64,000 nt of DNA from Dreissena polymorpha. Its lineage: Eukaryota > Mollusca > Bivalvia > Myida > Dreissenidae. Under the pieces are notes generated by a model, which was given only the letters and a program-made list of their open reading frames with translations, ran no database searches and was not told where the DNA came from. Location: assembly GCF_020536995.1 (NCBI RefSeq), contig NC_068366.1, positions 23,372,548 to 23,436,547 on the forward strand. The letters run 5' to 3'. Made by a program: the position numbers and the translations under genes. Within the stretch, counting starts at the first letter, position 1; every line of letters starts with the position of its first letter. Below are positions 22,880-32,736 of this stretch, piece after piece.

Positions 22880-23320
22880 GAATTTGGGACTTGTCCTCCC
22901 ATGGCCTCGTCTAGATGGTCCCATTTGGTCCTTGGTAAAGGATCTCCCAACCAGAACAATAATCTTGAAACTCAAATGAACCTTTTAACATTAATGTTAA
23001 ATTTACAAACTGGTTGTTCCAAATGCGTTCTCGGAGCTGCATTGGAACATGTCCGAAGACCTCATCGCTCGTACAACGAGTTCGATCAAAAGTGGAACTT
23101 TGGAGTGACCCAGACGCACCACCACCACCACCACGCCCTGTGACCATGTCGGGAGTTGAGACAGATTGAACATCAAGTGATGTCGAGGAAACAATATTCG
23201 TATCACGATTAATCTGCTCAAAAGCAATGATATTACCCGCAGGTTTTACTACCGCGTATTCCAGCAAGGCTGCCTCCATCTCTTTCGCAGGCGTTTTTGG
23301 CTTTCGTCCTCGCGGCATTG
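22880..23320 (-). mobile_element. Possible retroelement ORF1-like fragment (fossil)
   Basis: A minus-strand frame starts MPRGRKPKTPAKEMEAALLE. It passes through a glycine run and contains a conserved-looking block (VPMQLRERIWNNQFVNLTLM, then LKGSFEFQDYCSG). I have a memory of similar blocks at the start of proteins encoded by retroelements in invertebrates, but not strong enough to name a family; a host orphan gene is the alternative. No reverse transcriptase, integrase or long terminal repeat is visible around it. If it is a retroelement it is a small fossil piece. Confidence 0.35.
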
Positions 23321-23364
23321 CGATGCAATACGATTTGTTAACAATAAATTTCAAATGCAACAAG

Positions 23365-24430
23365 TTTCTTCAGCGCTGGAGATGAAAAGGAAGTGACATA
23401 GACTATTATTTATACCGTTCCCGAATAATTTCGTCGTTGTCAGATAATTTGTTTACATGCCGTAGGTATATGCTTAGAGACGAAAAAGTTCGAAACGTTA
23501 ACAAAATAACCCGGTTTATTTTTAAAAAAAATAAACCACATTGTTTCCTAGTTTTGGCATCTGAATTGCAAGGGTTTAGGGTTGTTCGTTGTTTTGTATT
23601 GTCGACCTCGGGATCACATGGACAAGAACGCGAGGACAAGATGCGAAGGAACGAAATAATTATGCGATAAAACGAGATCATTTGTGTGCAATATATGATG
23701 GGAAGACATTGCATTGTTCTTTTAATCTATTCACTTGCATTTAAAGTATTCGATGTCATTAGTAATGCTCTGAAAATTTCAGTCGGAACTATCTGTGAAC
23801 AAAAAAGAGTGTACTATTCAAGGAAATGAATGCTTAAACAAAAATCGTCAACAGGCATGAAGGTGGTAACTGATTTTGATTAAGGTCATGACAACGTCTG
23901 AACACTGAATGCGAAAGTAAGACTAAGAGATTTCCACGTTTCTTATAAATTTGTTTAATTTGCAATCTATGATGAGGTCGTCGTTTTCCACACTCACTCA
24001 GATACTTTTATGACCAAGTTCTTCAGCTTGGAAGAATTGTTTAGCTTATTAGATTTAATAATATAATGATTTAAGTGTACTTCACATAGCCGTATTAGCC
24101 GACAACCAGCGATCTCAGACTTATTATGGGGTCTTAGCCTAATAGCACATGGACTTAATTAATGAATGCCATTATGATATATAACACAATTAGTCACAAT
24201 TATTGCAAGTTGATTGAATACGTATAACTGCAGCCTAATGGATATTTCATATTATTATTATTTTAATATCACTATACGCATACGTTTTTTTTGTCGATCG
24301 CTATTCTTGAACGTTGTGTATTAAATGAGACGATTGATGTTGTTTGTAATTTATTTACAAGCATAAAAGAGCGGCACAAAAACTGTTAACTCAGCGATAC
24401 TTTTGTATTTTATTTATTTTTATGTCGTTT
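23365..24430. other. No gene recognised
   Basis: AT-rich flank of the ISL2EU element. The frames at 23406-23714 and 23437-23670 overlap each other on opposite strands and show no motif. Confidence 0.4.
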
Positions 24431-24431
24431 A

Positions 24432-24452
24432 TAGACAATCCCAGAAATCGAT
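24432..24452 (+). repeat. Left terminal inverted repeat of the ISL2EU element
   Basis: TAGACAATCCCAGAAATCGA pairs with the right terminus at 30039-30058. TA precedes it at 24430-24431. Confidence 0.88.
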
Positions 24453-24600
24453 ACCTCCCGGATTACCCGCCCCTGAATACTCGCGCGCGCCTCAAAAACG
24501 GTACTGAAGAAAAAGACAAGGAAGTGAAACGATCTGATCGAATATATTGGAGAATTAATAACATAGTTTCTGATATCGAAATGATACAATAATCGCTACC

Positions 24601-26226
24601 ATGCCTTATGAAAAAAGTAGAGGGAAGCAGTGTGTTGTCATCGGCTGTACAAACAGTCAAAAGAAGTTACACGATTGGAAAGCACTGGTAATTTTATTTA
24701 CAATTATTTACTCAAAAGTTTTACTGATTTTCTGCCTGCAGTTTTCATATTTAAGACTAAGAGGCAACCAACAGTTTCATGAATACACGCTGACTGTCAA
24801 TTGAAAACAAGCTTTAGTTGTATATAAAAACACTTCTGTTTATCTTGTATTAGCTTTTAATATTTTGGTTACTTAAAGTGTGATAAAAAATAAACACTCA
24901 CACTAAATGGTACCCTTTACATTTTCATTTATTTTATTTTACAGGTTTGCTCAGTGCACTTCGTAGACGGTAAACCCACCCGACAAAATCCGGTCCCAAC
25001 TGTGAACATGGGCTACAGCCTTCGACCCGCCACACCTGCACGCAGACCACTTGTGCGTAAAACATTGCAGATGTCTTATACTGAGAATGTACAAGAGATG
25101 AATCCATCATCAGATAGCTCTTTGATTCTTGATTCATGTGAAACATTTACCGCTACAAGGTTAGAGGTGGTTACGCCAGAACTGCCTGCTGAATGTGAGT
25201 CCGTTTGTTGCCAGAAAGTTCAGTATCTGTGCAGAAATCGACCAGTTATGGTAAATACATCCACACAAACGGTTGATGTTGTGGAACTTGATCATAATTA
25301 TATGTGCATGGAGAAAACCAAGAATGCAGGGGTACAACACTCAAGTGCTGAGTTAGGTGCTGAAAATATATCGTGTGAATCTGACTCTCGCTTTTATACC
25401 GGGCTTACATTGACTCAACTGTTCACGTTGATAGCAACACTGGCCCCTTTCGGATCTCACTTGCCGTTTAAGATGAAAGTGGCTGACCAGATTTTTGCCG
25501 TGCTAGTCAGATTGCGTCTTGGATTGACTTACGAGGATCTTGCAATGAGACTTAATATGTCTGCACATCTTGTGAGTGACATTTTTAATTCTTGGCTTGA
25601 CATTATGGCCGAACACCTTTTCCAACTGTGTTGTCTGGCTTCCCAGAGAAACTATTCAACGGACCATGCCATCATACTTTAAAGAAAGTTTTCCCCAAAC
25701 AACATGTATAATCGATTGCACTTAAGTATTCATACAGAGGCCGGATAAACTGAAATCACGTGCTCAGACTTGGAGTTCATACAAAAAACAATAACACTGC
25801 TAAGGTTTTAGTTTGCATTGCACCGAATGGATTCATTATGTTTGTTTCTAAACTATATGGTGGCCGAGCAATTGACGTTTTCATAACTAAGAATAGTGGT
25901 TTTCTGGACTATTACCAGGTGATGAGGTCATGGCTGACCGAGGTTTCGCAATTAGTGGAGAACTATGCTTTAGAAGTGTGCGGCTAAACATTCCCGCATT
26001 CATGAAAGGCCGTGACCAACTTTCAGAAGAAGAGGTAGTTGATACTAGGCGAATTGCATCAAACCGCATTCATGTAGAAAGGGCAATCATGCGTTTAAAG
26101 TCGTACAAAATATTAAATAGCAAAATGTCGAACAAAGCATTCAAGAAGGGTAATAAAACTATCGTAGTGATATCTGCCCTTTGTAATCTGAGAGACCAAC
26201 TGATCAGAGAGGACAATGAAATCTGA
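24601..26226 (+). pseudogene. THAP-domain DDE_Tnp_4 transposase of the ISL2EU element
   Basis: The first exon (24601-24690) encodes GKQCVVIGCTNSQKKLHDWK, the start of a THAP zinc finger, and ends at a GTAATT donor. The next (24945 on) continues VCSVHFVDGKPTRQNPVPTV, the C-x2-H end of the finger. The middle of the usual THAP domain is missing or in an exon I cannot find. A helix-turn-helix (LRLGLTYEDLAMRLNMSAHL) follows, then the catalytic domain. The DDE acidic residues are recognisable: D in IDCT (codon 25714), D in VMADRGF (25936) and E in HVERAI (26077). Breaks: a frameshift near 25650, a TAA at 25723-25725 where relatives have Glu in IDCTE, and a frameshift near 25915 before GDEVMADRGF. 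The ancestral protein would cut and join transposon ends in the nucleus. Confidence 0.88.
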
Positions 26227-26229
26227 TTT

Positions 26230-28055
26230 TAATCAAGAGGAATATTAGATTGGAGTTTGAAACAATAATACCAGCATTGACTGTTTAAAATGTGTATGTG
26301 GACTGTTAATTTGGTGATTTTATCTATACAAACACAACAATTGAGAAATGGCATTGTTTTAATTGCAGTAAAAAAAAACATTTTTTTAATTTGTATTGCA
26401 TCTATAGATATATAAATTATCATGTGTTATTTTTTATTTGCAGTGCTTTGTTTTGTTATAATTAAACATGATTGAATATTTTAAAATTGTTAACAGTAAA
26501 TGCATAAATGAATTTCAAATAAATCCTAAATATGAACTTAATAGAATGCTTTTATTGTTAAATTACTGCCATTGACATGATACTTTCTAATACTGATATT
26601 AAAACCAAATAATATTAATGTTGTTTGCTAACACCATAAAGTATGTTATATTCAAATATTAACAATACTATATAATATTCTTAGGGTTTTGTGCATGGAT
26701 CATAATTATTAGTATTGATTTCATTCATGAACAATTAACACCTTGGCTTTTCTTGGTAATCATGTTTGGATTAAATGTTACAACGTTCACAAAGGGGATT
26801 GCTTTCTTATTTTCTTAACTGTCACAAATATCTATGGAAACCAGTCAAGGAAATCTCAAATTGACACCAGTTCTGTGAATTACTCCACACAGATATGTCA
26901 TTTCTGTCATGCACTTTATGGCTCTTAGGGTAGCGAAGTGTGTCTTACCAGTTGATAAATCACAAGTTGATTATTTCAAACCCAGTATGTGACTAGATAA
27001 GAGATTAACACTCCCCCCATTAAATCAAGCTTGCATCATAGACATCTATCACTATGACTTTTGTTAACAAAAGCATGAATTGTTTTCTTTTAAAATGATT
27101 ATTCCATTATGTGAACAATAGCCATTGGACGAAGGATGGCAATATAATATCCATTATCCATATTGGTACATGCACTCCCAAAAAATGAATGCTCATGTAT
27201 TCAGTTGCTCAAAATAATATACCCTGGCATTTAGATGTATTGCGGATGTATTAAATTATATAATTAAAAAAAAATCATATATTATCCCATTACACATTAA
27301 ACCCTTTAATCCAGATAATCAGGATATAAGTGGCTTTCACACTGTGGTCTTATTCTGAGCATCTAGGTTAAAAAGTATTTAATATGTGTCCATAACTAGA
27401 ACAATTCAGAATTTCATCATTTAAGTAAGCACTAAAAACATGCAACCAAAAGGTATTATAATACTCACTGTATATGCATTTAATATAAGCTTCTAACCAA
27501 TGATAACATTACGAAATGCTTGATAGAATGCTTTTATTATTTAATTACACATAGTTTATTATTTAACAATTTTATACGGTCAGATAAACATCTTATTCTG
27601 ATGGTTAAGCACAAGAAAAGTCATATGATATTAACATGATATAATTGTAAACACATATTGGTACAATAAGTCTGGCAATCCATCATAGAACATACAGGCT
27701 TTGACGGAACCCTAACATCCTACTATAAGCATGGTTGTTTATCATGAAGCATTAAAGGCTGTTTGATGCAATTGCAATAGATAAATAATGTGTTTGCAAA
27801 GTACCCAAATAAGTTTTCTGCTACAGCTTGATTTTAAAATTGTTGATAAAATTAAAAATGACAATAAGCATAATATTCTTCTTTAGGTGCTTCATGAAGA
27901 TCACCCTGTTACAGCTATGTAAATGTAATGTGTTAATTAATTACATTTAAATGGTTCACACAAGTTACAATCCAATATAATGTCTCAATTCAGCATTACT
28001 ATTACATTTATGTACACAGATTTGTGAAGGCGGGTTAGAATTCCAATCGCTTGAA
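26230..28055. other. AT-rich spacer between the two convergent transposon genes
   Basis: Very AT-rich, without exon-like frames. The phrase ATAGAATGCTTTTATT occurs twice (26541 and 27523), a hint of internal duplication. It presumably holds the 3' untranslated ends of both transposon genes. Confidence 0.5.
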
Positions 28056-28059
28056 ATGG

Positions 28060-29765
28060 TGCTCATCAACTCTGCGTACACGCAAGTTTTTAAAATAAAA
28101 AAGCCCTAACGCGTGGTAATAAACTGTCCATGAATTTTTTGTCGTATGGTACATCAACAATAATCTGATCACTTTCTGTCCAAACTAAAAATTTGCACAT
28201 TGTAGTTCTAGTGCAGTACATGGTCGTCTGAACTTGAGTATATTAGCCGTTTCTTCCAGTAGGACTGATGTACGCTTTTTCAGAGGCATCGACATCGAGG
28301 CGGACATCATATTTGTCAGACTTAATTAGGTCCTGGACTGGCTTGGTGGGGCATTTTATTTCAAGAATTGTGCAGTCATTTATTAATCAATCAGGGCTTG
28401 CTGCTAAATATAGTTCGTCAGACCTAACAACTAAACCCGATTGCCTGACTGTGAGTCCTTGAGTGGTCTCAAACCATCTTCTTGCGATTAGCTCACTGTT
28501 CCATGCCGTGTTGCTGCTGATCCCTTAAACCGATTGTGTATGTGCCCGGTCACAAACTTCTCTGGATTACCACGCCCGGTCTTTGGTATATTGTTTATAC
28601 TGCTTGCGGTTAAACGCACTCTACGACTGTCCAGCAACAGTGTGGAGTTCTGTTCTTTAGTCTGTTCTTCCAACAGTTTCACCTTTTCATCGTTCAAAAC
28701 TATATACTTTTGCATAAAGTTTATACATGGGGTGCATGTGGGTATACATGGTTTTGTAGCATCTGACAGGTCATGACAGCTGTGTTGAAGCGGTTGTCTT
28801 ACAGTTGGTTTCGTCTCCGGTGCAGTAATGACCTTCTTGAGCATTGATGAATCACACCGCCATAAAGCGCTGACACTTCACTTGGCCGCAAAGTCAGCTA
28901 GATCACTGTGGTCTAAGAACTGAGGCCGTTTTAAAATAGAATCACATTTGATCTTTTTTTAGTGGTATGATCGTCATTCACTATTCCCTGGAAATCCTCA
29001 CAGGCTGTAAGAATCTTCGAGGCACCTCTACCCCACACCTGCCTTCTGTCGGTGCATCCCTCTCCAGCGACTCCATATTCCCATGCCATAATTACTGCAT
29101 ACATCACAGCAGCAATATGGCTGCAAGAACGCCCGGCACCTGCTGGACATGTAAATTGTCCAGTCACAATTCCTGCATCCGTCACAGCAGCCCAGGATTG
29201 GTATTCTTACCTCCCGACACCGGGTTGACTGGGGGAAACAGTTGCCTTCATAAAGTGTAAATCGCCTTCCTTACAGTGCCATACATCCTCTAACCATCCA
29301 CTTTCCACATAGTTCTTGCCATACAGGGCACGGAAAGCTCTCATTTTGTCCCCATCATATGCCTTCTTCAGGATCATATAGTCCACCAGGGTTCATACAC
29401 AAGCCTGGGCTAACCTTGTGGATTGTTCTTGGACCACGCTGCATCATCTGGTGGTATTTCTGTGAAAAAATCAAAATTTTCAAGCATTTTTATATATTGA
29501 TTATTTATAATTATACTTTTACTAAATTATATGTTTATTCAAACACAGCCAGTAAACAATTAGTTTCTATTGATTATGCGTTATGAACAAACCAAGTAAG
29601 AAAACCGTTGTTCTGTGTAGCAAGTAATTAAATAATGTAATTGATGATGTTGTACATCTCTAAGACCAATACGAATAAAATGATAACCTTTTTACTAAAA
29701 GCGGTTTAAACTGAACCAAACTTATTTAAAAGTTACCATAATCGAACACAAGCATCGGAATCCAT
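28060..29765 (-). pseudogene. SWIM zinc finger + YqaJ-like nuclease of the ISL2EU element
   Basis: Reading on minus: a possible first exon at 29737-29765 (MDSDACVRL, Kozak-like ACAAGATGG, donor GTAACT), then from about 29480 YEPWW-, KAYDGDKMRAFRALYGKNYV and ESGWLEDVWHCKEGDLHFMK. A SWIM finger follows (FTCPAGAGRSCSHIAAVMYA) and then TDRRQVWGRGASK. After a linker comes the YqaJ region: LLLDSRRVRLTASSINNIPK, GSAATRHGT, SELIARRWFE, LVVRSDELYLAASPD, ILEIKCP and YTQVQTTMYC. The ASPD and E-x-K residues correspond to the metal-binding nuclease core of the YqaJ/lambda-exonuclease fold. Breaks include a frameshift near 28495, TGA directly after ASPD, and TAA before YTQVQ. The exact role of this nuclease in ISL2EU transposition is, to my knowledge, not established. 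Confidence 0.85.
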
Positions 29766-30038
29766 CTTGTTTCGATGTATGTAAACATCCGTTCGTACAG
29801 TGCATTTCTAACGAACTGTGTCATTAATGAAGTATTAATTTACAGTTGTATTCGTAAACAACATTCTACTGAATTATCGTTTTAAATAAATAAATAAAAC
29901 TAGCTTACTTATATATCTGGAATCGTCCATATTTGATGTTTTTTGTTAGGCCTACGCAATGTAGAACTCGATCAGCTGTTATCTGTCAAAATTCTTCAGT
30001 AGCGGGTCACGTGATACCAATATGGCGGCAGTCAATTT

Positions 30039-30058
30039 ATCGATTATGGGATTGTCTA
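30039..30058 (-). repeat. Right terminal inverted repeat of the ISL2EU element
   Basis: Reverse complement of CGATTATGGGATTGTCTA and neighbours, matching the left end. TA follows at 30059-30060. Confidence 0.88.
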
Positions 30059-30800
30059 TACGTAAATACCATAGCATGTGATAAATATAATTGAAGATTA
30101 GAGTCGAATGATAAATAAGCGTATTTTTCATGGGCAGAAACTTGTAAGCGCGTCATTAATTTCCACTATTTCTTACTCTAACTTTATATTATCCTTGTAA
30201 GCAAACGAGCAACATTTGTTAACATTTTTTTCAATGCAGTTAAATCTCTACATCAATTACAATGGGCAGGTTGGCTACTCTTTTTTAATAACTTGTGAAT
30301 GATTCCCACGTAATTACGAAAATTTAACGACGTGTTTAACGTCATTTTTACTTCTCCTTTTTGTTGTTGATAATATACATTTATTTTAAGCGAATATGGT
30401 CGAAGGTAACAATTGGTTTCGCAAACTTCGTCGTATATTAATTAAATATGATCAAATTTATTAACCATGCAATATGAAATACACAACACGTTAAGGGTCG
30501 GGTCGGCACAACGAATCAGGGTTCGACGGGATGGTGGAAACGAAGAACTTAGTTACGCCTTAATAAATATCGGATGTTTTCAGTATGAAGTCAACTAAAC
30601 TGATGGGCCAAACAAAACAAATCAAACAAAGTTTGAATATAGAGAAGATACTATTATTTTTTGTGATATTGTTTTATCTCATATAAACTGTTTTAATGCT
30701 AATACAATACCAATAAAAACTTTTTAGAACGTTGAACTTTTGTTCCATAATTCAATGTATAGTGTAAGTAATACTCAATTATTTAAAAAAACTTTTGCAG

Positions 30801-31007
30801 CTAAATCCTATACAATCGAAATGGGACTTACACAAGGGAAGTACGATGCAGATGGAGTCGGGAACCAATCTTCTACCAGCATAGGAATATAGAGTCGGTC
30901 TAACAAAGGCCCTTACAGATATATCAGAATCGAGGCGAATCCATAAAATGACACCCTGAAACTCTGCGAGGTCCAAGTCAAGGAATATACTCAAGCAGGG
31001 ACACCAT
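30801..31007 (+). pseudogene. FTP/F-type lectin domain C-terminal exon with two stops
   Basis: A TTTTGCAG acceptor precedes a frame that reads AKSYTIEMGLTQGKYDADGV, then GNQSSTSIG, then GPYRYIRIEANP and NDTLKLCEVQVKEYTQAGTP, up to an excellent donor, CCAT before GTAAGA. RYIRIE...L-x-LCEVQV is the typical final strand pair of F-type lectin domains. In that frame TAG occurs at 30890-30892 and TAA at 30944-30946. The frame on both sides is clearly coding, so these look like real inactivating changes or errors. The exon starts in phase 1, as needed after either 18784 or 20957. Confidence 0.75.
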
Positions 31008-31316
31008 GTAAGAATATTCTTAGTGATAATGCTTTATAAGTGGTTATCCTGTCTACTATCATTTACTGGTATTTGCATTACGACGTGAGTACGTGTATGT
31101 TTTTGATAGACATGCATTCAGTCTCGATACTGGTGTGTACTCTTCATTATTAAGTTAATAAAACACTCACATATTGCAGAACATAACCATACTAGTTGAT
31201 CAATTGCTTGAAGCAAGATGATACTAATAATACCAAATACATGTACTTGTTTTCTGTATAATTGAAGAATATAAGATTCATGTCCTGTAAATAACGTACA
31301 CCTCTGTTTTTTGTAG

Positions 31317-31620
31317 ATTTCCGGATTTTTACTGGTATTGTTATGTCCAATGCTCCTGTCTGTACAGACTTCAAGGTGAAGAGCGTGATCAACAGCACAT
31401 CTATTTGTGTGCATCAAACGAAACCAGCTTGTCTTATCGCGCAGTTCGATCAAGCGACACAGAGCTGTGCACAGTTCAATGGAATTGAGCACAAAGGGAC
31501 CCCAGAAATTCAACAGAACAGTTGTGTTCGAGTTCGCGGCGCATTTCTTTTCATAAAACATGTGGTTAATATATTCAAAATTTCGTTGCGGATGTTCTAT
31601 GATGTAATGCAGTGTTTGTG
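31317..31620 (+). CDS. PAN/apple-like exon
   Basis: A TTTTTTGTAG acceptor leads into YFRIFTGIVMSNAPVCTDFK, then SINST-like VINSTSICVHQTKPACLIAQ, then FDQATQSCAQFNGIEHKG. The spacing of cysteines, with CLIAQFD...QSC, resembles PAN/apple modules, which often follow FTP domains in mollusc lectins. The phase agrees with the exon ending at 31007 (T plus AT gives Tyr). The frame runs to a TGA ending at 31621. The last codons are AT-rich, so the true end or donor is unclear. Expected to be extracellular. Confidence 0.55.
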
Positions 31621-31624
31621 AAGT

Positions 31625-32132
31625 TTACGATTTAAGTTTTGCGCGTTTTTAACAGATTACACAGCTATTTTGTTCTTTAGCTTATTGGTTGATACTATTT
31701 TCCTTGTTTTTCCTTTTTCTTTGTTCTAAAACTATAAGTAAGCCATTAGTGTGCAAGAGAAATGTGCGTTTATTTAAACGGGCCATGTACATTTGAAATC
31801 ACAGAAAATAGAAATGCACGTGAATGACGATCGGAGTTTTACAATTGCGGCGGTTCAACTCGTTATGTTAGCAACAAATTAATAATTGCTGTGGTTTCAG
31901 TGAATTTGGTTTTGTTCTGCTTTTAAGATGGTCATTAAAACCAATATCAGTTAAGTTGTACTATTATAGTTATACTTCTGGATTGTGCCATAGCACTGAA
32001 GTTTGTCATTAACCAATATTGGATCAATTATCCTACAGTAAAACGTCTTTAAATCGATCATCGATAGCTCGAATACCTATCAAGGTCATTCGAACTTATC
32101 GAATAGCCCTCTGCTTAATTATTAATAACTCT
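31625..32132. other. No gene; left flank of the TTAA element
   Basis: AT-rich. The segment 32045-32110 (AAATCGATCATCGATAGCTC and following) resembles 32668-32735 (AAATCGAGCATCGATAACTC and following) on the other side of the inserted element. The insertion is therefore flanked by two diverged copies of a roughly 70-bp repeat unit. Confidence 0.5.
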
Positions 32133-32136
32133 TTAA

Positions 32137-32656
32137 AGGGACTGTCAACCACGACGACGTAGAAAAAGAAAAGTTCTAAAATACCGTATTTTGTTACAAT
32201 TATTAGTTTATATTGATTGAAAATAACGACTGGTATATTACATAACTTCAAAAAAGTTAATATTTTCAGTATATTTGGTAATAAAATTTCGCGATGTGAA
32301 ATCGAAATTACATCGCGAAAATAGGTGACATAACGATATACACTCTATAAAAACGCTAGTAGATTGATCATTTTTTATATTAGATATATACAATCCATTT
32401 CGCATGCGCAATTTGCATTCCTGGGTTTACCACGTGACGATAATGAAAAATCTACTGGCGTTATTTATATGTAGCTGTTAGTTGGTAGACATACCCAGTA
32501 AAATATATTACCAAATATTCTGAATAACATATTAACTTTTTTTTAAGTAATGTAATATATAAGTCGTGATATTTTAATCAATATAAACTAATACTTGAAC
32601 AAAAATACGGTATTTTACAACTTTTCTTTTCTACGTCGTCGAAGTTGACAGTCCCT
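32137..32656. mobile_element. TTAA-flanked MITE with about 160-bp terminal inverted repeats
   Basis: TTAA lies at 32133-32136 and at 32657-32660. The left end starts AGGGACTGTCAACCACGACG and the right end, reverse complemented, AGGGACTGTCAACTTCGACG. The arms stay alignable for about 160 bp (ACGTAGAAAAAGAAAAGTT, AAATACCGTATTTT, TTAGTTTATATTGATT, TTTGGTAATA). The centre has an extra short hairpin (TCGCGATGT...ACATCGCGA at about 32289-32319). No coding capacity. TTAA targets and AGGG termini fit a piggyBac-type non-autonomous element, by family knowledge. Confidence 0.9.
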
Positions 32657-32736
32657 TTAAGAATTGCCAATATAAATCGAGCATCGATAACTCGATCACC
32701 TATACTAATTCAAACTTTTCAATATTGAATTTACCC

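Larger units (their letters stand above)
24432..30058. mobile_element. ISL2EU-type DNA transposon, full length but decayed
   Basis: The element is delimited by terminal inverted repeats. The left end reads TAGACAATCCCAGAAATCGA from 24432; the right end, reverse complemented from 30058, reads TAGACAATCCCATAATCGAT. They differ by about two changes, and a looser similarity extends inwards (ACCCGCCCCTGAA versus ACCCGCTACTGAA). A TA dinucleotide flanks both sides (24430-24431 and 30059-30060), consistent with a 2-bp target duplication. Inside are two convergent genes: a THAP/DDE transposase on plus and a SWIM + YqaJ protein on minus. The pair transposase plus YqaJ nuclease, with a 2-bp duplication, is what I know as the ISL2EU superfamily. 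Both genes are interrupted, so the copy is not autonomous now. It sits in the presumed intron between the lectin-like exons at 20957 and 30801. Confidence 0.88.

Noticed and set aside
31118-31561. 147-codon minus-strand frame opposite the PAN-like exon
   Set aside because: It is the antisense shadow of the plus-strand exon, which has a splice acceptor, matching phase and a cysteine pattern.
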